A DNA stretch of 64,000 nucleotides, taken from positions 1 through 64,000 of the forward strand of contig NZ_NOWF01000010.1 of NCBI RefSeq assembly GCF_002245355.1, written 5' to 3'. The stretch is from Paludifilum halophilum (GTDB lineage: Bacteria; Bacillota; Bacilli; Thermoactinomycetales; DSM-45169). Positions 58,006 through 64,000 of the stretch are shown piece by piece. The position numbers and the translations under genes were made by a program. The notes under the pieces were generated by a model that made no database searches, was not told where the DNA came from, and saw nothing but the letters and a program-made list of their open reading frames with translations. Each line of letters starts with the position of its first letter. The stretch's first letter is position 1.

Positions 58006-58836
58006 ATGCCTTTTATTTCAAGAACCGAGTCGTTAAACCGTCTCAAGAAAACCGTGGAGTCGGGGCAGCCGGTGGTCGGTTGCGGGGCAGGAACCGGATT
58101 ATCGGCCAAATTTGCGGAGCAGGGTGGAGCCGATTTGATCATTATCTACAATTCCGGTCGTTACCGGATGGCGGGCCGAGGGTCCCTGGCCGGTTTGATG
58201 CCATATGGGGATGCCAACGCCATCGTCACGGAGATGGCGTCGGAGGTGTTGCCGATCGTTCAGGACACCCCTGTATTGGCGGGGGTTTGCGGAACCGATC
58301 CCTTCCGCCGGATGCCGGTGTTTTTGAAACAGCTGAAGGAGATGGGGTTTGATGGGGTACAAAACTTTCCCACAGTCGGTCTGATTGACGGGGTCTTTCG
58401 GCAAAACCTGGAGGAAACACAGATGGGTTATGATCGGGAAGTGGAAATGATCCGTCTCGCCCATGAGTTGGACATGCTCACCTGTCCCTATGTGTTCAAT
58501 GAAGAGGATGCGGTTGAGATGGCCCGTGCCGGTGCCGATGTACTCGTTCCTCATATGGGGTTGACGACGAAGGGTTCCATCGGAGCGGAAACCGCCATCA
58601 CCCTGGAAGAGTCGGCACAGCGGGTGCAGGCGATGCATGATGCTGCCAGGAAAGTGAATCCGGATATCCTGGTGCTCTGCCATGGCGGACCGATCGCCGA
58701 ACCGTCGGATGCCCAGTATATCTACCAGTCCACGAAGGGGATTGTCGGTTTCTTCGGGGCTTCCAGTATGGAACGCCTCCCTGCGGAGCGAGCGATCCGC
58801 GCACAGGTGGAAACCTTTAAAACGGGAGATGTTTAG
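58006..58836 (+). CDS. PEP hydrolase-like TIM-barrel protein (partner of the Tm-1-like protein)
   Basis: The 276-residue protein belongs to the phosphoenolpyruvate hydrolase/TIM-barrel signal transduction family, corresponding to the C-terminal half of tomato Tm-1. Typical segments are [20 protein letters not shown] near residue 23, [45 protein letters not shown], and VLCHGGPI near residue 224. The database function label is putative. GCGGGGAA precedes ATG 58006. The pair probably forms one enzyme or complex of unknown substrate. Confidence 0.88.
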   Translation: MPFISRTESLNRLKKTVESGQPVVGCGAGTGLSAKFAEQGGADLIIIYNSGRYRMAGRGSLAGLMPYGDANAIVTEMASEVLPIVQDTPVLAGVCGTDPFRRMPVFLKQLKEMGFDGVQNFPTVGLIDGVFRQNLEETQMGYDREVEMIRLAHELDMLTCPYVFNEEDAVEMARAGADVLVPHMGLTTKGSIGAETAITLEESAQRVQAMHDAARKVNPDILVLCHGGPIAEPSDAQYIYQSTKGIVGFFGASSMERLPAERAIRAQVETFKTGDV

Positions 58837-58853
58837 ATTGGATTGGCGTAAAG

Positions 58854-58892
58854 ACCGCCCCCTTCCTTCATAACAGGCAGGGGGCGGTTGTT
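58854..58892. terminator. Hairpin between the convergent TIM-barrel and GHL10-like genes
   Basis: ACCGCCCCC (58854-58862) pairs with GGGGGCGGT (58880-58888); moderately T-rich sequence follows on both sides. Confidence 0.65.
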
Positions 58893-60799
58893 TATCGGTG
58901 AATCCGGATTTTCGTGACACGTCCCGGAGTGACGGTAAACCTTTGTTCCGTATCGCTGAATCGTACCCGATAGTCTCCGGGCGGGAGGTCGGTAGCGACA
59001 AATCCGCCGTTTCCGTCTGTTGAAACGGTTCGGGCTTCGGGTCCGTCGACTTGGACGGTTGCCGTATCTGCTTCGCTGCAACGGATATGGCCCAAAAGGT
59101 GCCCGGTTGTGGAGGACGATTTCCAAGGCATCTCCGGCGGAGCGGCGTCTGTTTCAAAGACCGGTTCCGGGTGATCGTCATAAGGGCTCGATCGGGTTAA
59201 CGCACGGTAGAATTCATTGTTGGCAACATCCTCCCGGTTGGTGACTGCATAGCTGTATAACGCAGTCCCTCCCATTCGGTTTCCGGAGGACGAAGTTGCC
59301 AGCGTTTTACGGATCTGATCGATTCCGTGAGCGATGGTATTCAGGTAGATGCCGACTCCGCCGACGGTCATCCGTTGATATTGGTGATCCTTCTCCCACC
59401 GGATCCAACGGTCGAAGGAGCTGGGAGATCGGGCTGCATCATAGTAATTCATCGGTACGGTGAAATCGATCCATCCCTGTTCCATCCATCGGCGCCAGTC
59501 TTGGAACACCTTTGTCATCGCCGCACTTCGGTTCCATTCTTCGATTGTGGCGGGACCGTTCCCCCAGGTAATGGTGGCGGCGGATATTTTCAGGTCGGAT
59601 CGGATTCCCAACAAGGTGGCGTATGATTTTTTTACCAGGTTGTTGACCTGTTCCCTTCGCCACGCCTGCCATCGGGGATCTTCCGGATCCGGGAGGCCGG
59701 AAGTGCCGTGTTGGCGGTTGTAACGGGCCACGGCTGTCGGGTTGTATCCCCAATCGGTATCCATGTAACGCAGGATGTCGATATGGATTCCGTCGACGTC
59801 GTAGTTGGCCGCTACATGGGCCATCACGTCAATTGTGTAGTCAACGACTGCCGGATGACCCGGATCGACAACAGCTTCCTGATTAAAACGGTTGTTCCCC
59901 TGGCGGTCTTCGCTCAACCAGTAATCGGCGGTTCCTTTTTTGGCGTCTCCATGGGTGTTGTAGATATGATCCGAAGCGGCGGGAGGAGTGGTTTGATTCC
60001 AGATCTTCATCGTTGCAAACCAGGCGTGGACTTCAAGGTTTTCCGCATGGGCTTTGGTGATGGTATCGGCCAAGGGGTCGAATCCCGGCTGTAACTGCGG
60101 GTCCTCGGTTTTCGGTTCCAGGCTGTTGTTATAATAAGCGTCCGCCCGGCGCCGAACCTGAAGGAAAATCGCATTGGCATTGGAGGTTTTGGCATCTTGG
60201 ATCAACCGGTCGACCTGCCGGGGTGCTTTGGCTCCTTCATGGAACTGATCGACCCAATAGATGCGGTACTCTCCCTTTTGGTCCCCTGAAGGTGTGTAAT
60301 CGATGGTGACAGAGGGTCGAAGGGAAGTGTCCCTGGTGTAATCCGATGAATAAAACAATTTTCGGTATAGGTCTTCTCCTTGTCGCTTCAGACAGACCCC
60401 GTAGTTGGGGGTTCCGTTGTACCAGTCACGGACGAGCTGGGTGATCCAAAAGGAAACCCAGCCGCGGTCACTGACAGTATGGCTGGAATATGCAAAATAC
60501 TGTTTGGGCTGCCTGTCCCAAGTGATGCTGGATTCTTCCCACACATCGGCCACCGGATACAATTCGATTCGGGCCTCCGTCGTGTCACCTCCGGTGTGAA
60601 AGAAGTTGAGCTTTGCCCAGTTGATGCGGGATCCCTTTGGAATCTCCGGTAAGTCAAACCGAAGATAACTTCTTGTCGTCCCCAGCGTAGAGTGGTTGCC
60701 CATACTGAGATAGGCAGAACCGTCATAGTTGGTATCCGAATGGGCCTGGCCTACAAAACTGTCCTGGAAGGAAGCGGGTCCCTGAACGGTGATTTGTAT
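58892..60799 (-). CDS. DNRLRE-domain plus GHL10-like family 10 glycosyl hydrolase-like protein
   Basis: The 635-residue product has three parts. Residues about 1-150 form a DNRLRE-type beta-sandwich (from GPASFQDSFVGQAHSDTNYD to SLRPSVTIDYTP). Residues about 165-520 form a GHL10/DUF187 TIM-barrel (EYRIYWVDQFHEG, DGIHIDILRYMDTDWGY, FTVPMNYYD). The last 80 residues form an Ig-like or carboxypeptidase-regulatory-like domain. The frame continues 32 codons upstream of the first ATG (60703) with domain-like sequence. It reaches AAGGAGG nine bases before an ATA codon at 60799; no ATG, GTG or TTG lies between, so the start is either AUA or a disrupted ATG. No signal peptide is visible. Confidence 0.85.
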   Translation of the reverse strand: MQITVQGPASFQDSFVGQAHSDTNYDGSAYLSMGNHSTLGTTRSYLRFDLPEIPKGSRINWAKLNFFHTGGDTTEARIELYPVADVWEESSITWDRQPKQYFAYSSHTVSDRGWVSFWITQLVRDWYNGTPNYGVCLKRQGEDLYRKLFYSSDYTRDTSLRPSVTIDYTPSGDQKGEYRIYWVDQFHEGAKAPRQVDRLIQDAKTSNANAIFLQVRRRADAYYNNSLEPKTEDPQLQPGFDPLADTITKAHAENLEVHAWFATMKIWNQTTPPAASDHIYNTHGDAKKGTADYWLSEDRQGNNRFNQEAVVDPGHPAVVDYTIDVMAHVAANYDVDGIHIDILRYMDTDWGYNPTAVARYNRQHGTSGLPDPEDPRWQAWRREQVNNLVKKSYATLLGIRSDLKISAATITWGNGPATIEEWNRSAAMTKVFQDWRRWMEQGWIDFTVPMNYYDAARSPSSFDRWIRWEKDHQYQRMTVGGVGIYLNTIAHGIDQIRKTLATSSSGNRMGGTALYSYAVTNREDVANNEFYRALTRSSPYDDHPEPVFETDAAPPEMPWKSSSTTGHLLGHIRCSEADTATVQVDGPEARTVSTDGNGGFVATDLPPGDYRVRFSDTEQRFTVTPGRVTKIRIHR

Positions 60800-61001
60800 T
60801 TTGAAAAACCTCCTTGTTTCTTTTCTATTAATTTATGACAGGGAAAGGACGACGGTGAAAGACAGGTGTGTAAAGGGATGTAAAATTCGGAGGATTATTT
60901 CTTTTGGCGGTCGAAAGATAAAGGGGAAGGGAGTGATGGTGCGGGGATAGGTGTCGGTAGCTTAAATCCGGGAAATCACTCGAAAAAGGAAGGGGAAAAG
61001 A

Positions 61002-62183
61002 ATGAAAAAAACAGCTTTGCTTTTGGCCTGCTTGGTTTTCAGTTTTGGAGTATGGCCTGCCGCGTTTGCCGATCAACCGCAAACAAAGCCCGGAACACCA
61101 GATGAAGGTCATTTATCCACCTCCGGTTTTCTGAGTTATGAGCAGTTGGTAAAAAAGCTGCGTCAAGTGGAGAAAAACAGTCAGGGCCGAGTCGAGGTGG
61201 AAGCGGCGGGGACTTCCAATCGGGGACGGACCATCCACCGGGCCACAGTGGGATCCGGTGACAAAGTAGTTTTGATTACCAGCCAGATTCACGGAAATGA
61301 ACCCACCGGTACCGAAGCCCTGGTCCGGATTCTTCAGTTCCTCGGCGGCGATTCCCGAAAAGCGCAAAAGATGCGCGATGAGATCACGCTGGTCGCTGTA
61401 CCGCAAATGAACCCGGACGCAGCCGAACGGAACCGCCGGGGCAATGACATGACCTGGGATGAAGTGGTTCAGGACTTCCCCAACCTGACCGGCGTGAAGC
61501 CGGCTTGGAACTATTATACCGGTACCCTGCAGGGACATGACTATAGTAAAAGGCCGGGGTTTGACGTGAACCGGGATTTTAACCCGGATTTGAATTACAC
61601 GCCGCGTCCGGAGGATTTCCCTGGATCTTCTTCAGAACCGGGTTGGTATGTGACTCCTGAATCGCAAACCATCCGGGATACCTATCAGTCCCTGAAACAG
61701 CAACACGGAAAAGTGGATGTGTATATCGATCTGCATCATCAAGGTCCCTATTATCATGTAGGCGGAACGGATGATCTGGTGACTCTGTCGTTATCCGGCA
61801 AATTCGTGGCCGACCCGAACCGTCCCGAATCCGAATATAAGGAATACGCGGATGAATACAACTACGAATTCTCGAGACAGTTGAATGTGGCCGCTTATCA
61901 GGCGCTTCAGCAGATGGGGAATTCACCTTTTAAAAACATCTCTCTTTATCCTCAGGATATCGATTTGCCGGGAACCGCTTTGGGATCCTTCGCTCTGAAC
62001 GGGAGCGGTACCGTCTTGTTCGAGGTGCGAGGCCAAACCCAGAGCATGGGGCAAAAGATGCGGGGACAGTTGGTGAAAGCGGTGAAAACCGGCCTGGAAG
62101 GGATTTTGGATTCGGTCGCAACCGGTGATGTCTATGAGATTGATCCGGAAGAATATGAACATATTCCCGAGACGGATCGGTAA
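61002..62183 (+). CDS. Secreted M14 family zinc carboxypeptidase
   Basis: Exported metallocarboxypeptidase of the M14 family. The 393-residue product has a signal peptide (MKKTALLLACLVFSFG..., likely cut after AFA near residue 23). The zinc motif H-x-x-E appears as IHGNE near residue 98. Further features are VNRDFN, the second zinc histidine in DLHHQG near residue 245, and the catalytic Glu in FEVRGQ near residue 345. The substrate (peptide or peptidoglycan stem peptide) cannot be told from sequence. GAAGGGGAAAAG precedes the ATG. It is divergent from the GHL10-like gene. Confidence 0.9.
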   Translation: MKKTALLLACLVFSFGVWPAAFADQPQTKPGTPDEGHLSTSGFLSYEQLVKKLRQVEKNSQGRVEVEAAGTSNRGRTIHRATVGSGDKVVLITSQIHGNEPTGTEALVRILQFLGGDSRKAQKMRDEITLVAVPQMNPDAAERNRRGNDMTWDEVVQDFPNLTGVKPAWNYYTGTLQGHDYSKRPGFDVNRDFNPDLNYTPRPEDFPGSSSEPGWYVTPESQTIRDTYQSLKQQHGKVDVYIDLHHQGPYYHVGGTDDLVTLSLSGKFVADPNRPESEYKEYADEYNYEFSRQLNVAAYQALQQMGNSPFKNISLYPQDIDLPGTALGSFALNGSGTVLFEVRGQTQSMGQKMRGQLVKAVKTGLEGILDSVATGDVYEIDPEEYEHIPETDR

Positions 62184-62240
62184 TAGAAAGCGATCCGTTT
62201 AGGGCAGCCGGTTTCTAAATAGGGTTGAGGAGACAAACAA

Positions 62241-62360
62241 ATGGTGAAGGAGACGGCGATTCGGATTGCTGTCTCCCTCAGGACCGATTCCGGATCCCTG
62301 AGGCAGATACCCTTTCCGTTTCTTATGGTCCTCATGGTCACGGTTTACACATGCGATTGA
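62241..62360 (+). CDS. Possible short ORF of 39 codons upstream of pgi
   Basis: An ATG at 62241 follows GAGGAG at an 8-base spacing, and the frame (39 residues, with a hydrophobic C-terminal third FLMVLMVTVY) ends just before the pgi promoter. The region can also fold into hairpins (GGAGAC/GTCTCC and CCTCAGG/CCTGAGG), so it may instead be an untranslated structured tail. No family was recognised. Confidence 0.25.
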   Translation: MVKETAIRIAVSLRTDSGSLRQIPFPFLMVLMVTVYTCD

Positions 62361-62371
62361 CGCCAAAACTT

Positions 62372-62400
62372 TTGAAAAGGTCTCACCGATCCGATACAAT
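62372..62400 (+). promoter_or_regulatory. Sigma-A promoter of pgi
   Basis: TTGAAA (62372-62377), 17-base spacer, TACAAT (62395-62400), about 57 bases before the pgi ATG. Confidence 0.75.
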
Positions 62401-62456
62401 AATCTCGATTGGTTTCGTTCAGAATAAAACGCACACCGTGTAAACAGGAGGTACTT

Positions 62457-63821
62457 ATGGCAAAGCGATTAACCTTCGATTATAACAGTGCCCTCGGCTT
62501 CTTCGGGGAACACGAATTGACACAGATGGAGCCGGCGGTTCAGGCGGCCCATGAACAGTTGCATCAGGGGACGGGTGCCGGAAATGATTTTCTCGGGTGG
62601 ATCGATATCCCTTCAATGATCGATCGAGAGGAACTGGACCGGGTGAAGCAGGCAGCGGAAAAGATCCGCTCCGATTCCGACGCCTTGGTTGTCATCGGGA
62701 TCGGCGGCTCCTACCTGGGCGCTCGGGCTGCACTGGAGATGCTGACTCATACCTTTTACAACCAGCTTCCAGCCTCCAAGCGGCAAGGTCCGGCGATTCA
62801 TTTTGTCGGACATCATATCAGTTCCACCTATACGGCTCATCTGCTGCAGCATCTGGAAGGCAAAAAGGTGAGCGTCAACGTGATTTCCAAGTCGGGAACA
62901 ACGACGGAACCGGCGATCGCCTTCCGCATCTTTCGGGATTGGATGACGGAACACTACGGACAGGAAGAGGCGAAACGCCGCATTTATGCCACGACGGACA
63001 AAGCGAAGGGGGCGTTGAAACAGCTGGCTGATGAAGAAGGATACGAGACTTTTATCATCCCCGATGATGTAGGTGGACGCTACTCCGTCCTCACTCCGGT
63101 GGGACTGTTGCCGATTGCCGCTTCAGGAATCGATGTGGACGATATGCTGGCGGGAGCGCGGGATGCTTCAGAGGCCTACCGGGAACCGAGCTTGGCGAAA
63201 AATCCCTCCTATCAATACGCTGCCTTGCGAAACATTCTTTACCGAAAAGGGAAAACCGTCGAGCTCCTGGTCAACTATGAACCTTCCCTGCAGTATTTTT
63301 CCGAATGGTGGAAGCAGTTGTTCGGGGAGAGTGAAGGGAAAGACCATAAGGGGATCTACCCCGCCTCGGTCAACTTTACGACCGATCTCCACTCCATGGG
63401 CCAATATATCCAGGAGGGGCGAAGAGACCTCTTTGAAACCGTGGTTCGGTTGAAACGACCTCAGGAGGAGATCACGATCCGGGAGGACGCTGACAACTTG
63501 GACGGCCTCAACTATCTGGCCGAGAAAACCATGGATGATGTCAACCGGCAAGCATTTCAAGGCACCCTTCTCGCCCACACCGACGGCGGTGTGCCTAACC
63601 TGGTTGTCACGGCTGAAGAGGTTGCCCCTTATACCTTCGGCCAGCTGGTCTACTTTTTTGAAAAGGCCTGCGGGATCAGCGGTTATCTGATGGGAGTCAA
63701 TCCCTTTGACCAGCCCGGGGTGGAAGCCTATAAGAAAAACATGTTCGCTCTTTTGGGCAAACCCGGATTTGAACAAGAACGGCAGAATTTGCTGAAGCGG
63801 TTGGGGGAAGCCGGAGAATGA
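62457..63821 (+). CDS. pgi: Glucose-6-phosphate isomerase
   Basis: Interconverts glucose-6-phosphate and fructose-6-phosphate in glycolysis and gluconeogenesis. The 454-residue product is of the shorter Bacilli type and has the sugar-phosphate loop [15 protein letters not shown] near residue 81, the [16 protein letters not shown] block, the PGI signature [15 protein letters not shown], and the conserved C-terminal block [21 protein letters not shown] precedes ATG 62457. Own promoter upstream, terminator downstream. Confidence 0.96.
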   Translation: MAKRLTFDYNSALGFFGEHELTQMEPAVQAAHEQLHQGTGAGNDFLGWIDIPSMIDREELDRVKQAAEKIRSDSDALVVIGIGGSYLGARAALEMLTHTFYNQLPASKRQGPAIHFVGHHISSTYTAHLLQHLEGKKVSVNVISKSGTTTEPAIAFRIFRDWMTEHYGQEEAKRRIYATTDKAKGALKQLADEEGYETFIIPDDVGGRYSVLTPVGLLPIAASGIDVDDMLAGARDASEAYREPSLAKNPSYQYAALRNILYRKGKTVELLVNYEPSLQYFSEWWKQLFGESEGKDHKGIYPASVNFTTDLHSMGQYIQEGRRDLFETVVRLKRPQEEITIREDADNLDGLNYLAEKTMDDVNRQAFQGTLLAHTDGGVPNLVVTAEEVAPYTFGQLVYFFEKACGISGYLMGVNPFDQPGVEAYKKNMFALLGKPGFEQERQNLLKRLGEAGE

Positions 63822-63831
63822 ACCGATGAAG

Positions 63832-63870
63832 AAAGGCGGAAAGCTCGTACAGGGCTTTCCGCCTTTTTTG
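63832..63870. terminator. Terminator between pgi and the phosphohexomutase gene
   Basis: GGCGGAAAGC (63835-63844) / GCTTTCCGCC (63854-63863) is followed by six T. The genes on both sides converge on it. Confidence 0.88.
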
Positions 63871-63891
63871 ATCCGTGGATATGGCTGGAAC

Positions 63892-64000
63892 TTACCTCAT
63901 AAGGACTTCCCGAATCAACCGCTTCATCCGCTCCAGCTTCCCTTCCGCCTCCCTGCGGTTTTCTGCGACGGCGCTGAAGTAAAACTTGATCTTGGGTTCG
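63892..64000 (-). CDS. Phosphoglucomutase/phosphomannomutase family protein, C-terminal end (partial)
   Basis: The last 35 residues of a minus-strand gene, cut by the window edge. EPKIKFYFSAVAENRREAEG followed by KLERMKRL matches the C-terminal domain of alpha-D-phosphohexomutases such as PgcA, where S-G-T-E-P-K-I-K binds the substrate phosphate. The stop is at 63892-63894. Convergent with pgi, which acts on a related hexose phosphate. Confidence 0.75.
   Translation of the reverse strand, partial: EPKIKFYFSAVAENRREAEGKLERMKRLIREVLMR

Overview
The window is about 64 kb of gene-dense, moderately GC-rich DNA from an endospore-forming Bacillota. Gene content and order (a sporulation-type division and cell-wall cluster with spoVD, a SpoVE/FtsW gene, spoIIGA-sigE-sigG and ylmC to divIVA, a T-box-controlled ileS, and a PyrR-attenuated pyr operon) fit Bacilli. 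Many TTG starts and the overall style suggest a Thermoactinomycetaceae-like lineage, but that placement is inference. No rRNA, tRNA, CRISPR array, prophage or intact insertion sequence was seen.

Layout. (1) 1-20,000: dcw cluster on the + strand, mraZ-rsmH-ftsL-pbpB-spoVD-murE-murF-mraY-murD-ftsW/spoVE-murG-murB-murA, a 600-base non-coding gap with a tandem repeat, then divIB-ftsA-ftsZ. (2) 20,000-27,300: spoIIGA-sigE-sigG with recognisable sporulation promoters, then ylmC-pgeF-ylmE-sepF-ylmG-ylmH-divIVA. (3) 27,350-30,650: promoter, T-box leader and ileS. (4) 30,700-34,000: a convergent manganese catalase, a YteA-type zinc-finger gene, lspA and an RluD-type pseudouridine synthase. (5) 33,940-44,410: pyrimidine operon pyrR-pyrP-pyrB-pyrC-carA-carB-pyrF-pyrE with three PyrR attenuators. 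It has no dihydroorotate dehydrogenase genes. (6) 44,410-45,120: decayed DNA with remnants of at least two genes, next to a tartronate-semialdehyde-reductase-like gene and a YbjQ-family gene. (7) 46,500-55,570: rqcH (minus strand), a Ca2+ P-type ATPase, dapF, ilvA, and yhdT-panF. (8) 55,570-64,000: a 1-Cys peroxiredoxin with a long structured leader, a Tm-1-like/TIM-barrel gene pair, a minus-strand GHL10-like glycosidase with an apparent AUA start, a secreted M14 carboxypeptidase, pgi, and the 3' end of a phosphohexomutase gene.

How the genes work together: the first 20 kb makes UDP-MurNAc-pentapeptide and lipid II and builds the septum. The DNPR motif in MurE, together with dapF, indicates meso-diaminopimelate peptidoglycan. 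spoIIGA, sigE and sigG switch the same region into sporulation. The pyr operon makes UMP under PyrR control. YlmH and RqcH are both tied to rescue of stalled ribosomes.

I saw no clear new multi-gene defence or mobile system. The items most worth checking are the AUA start, the gene graveyard at 44.4-45.1 kb, the peroxiredoxin leader, the sigG-ylmC intergenic structure and the Tm-1/TIM-barrel pair.
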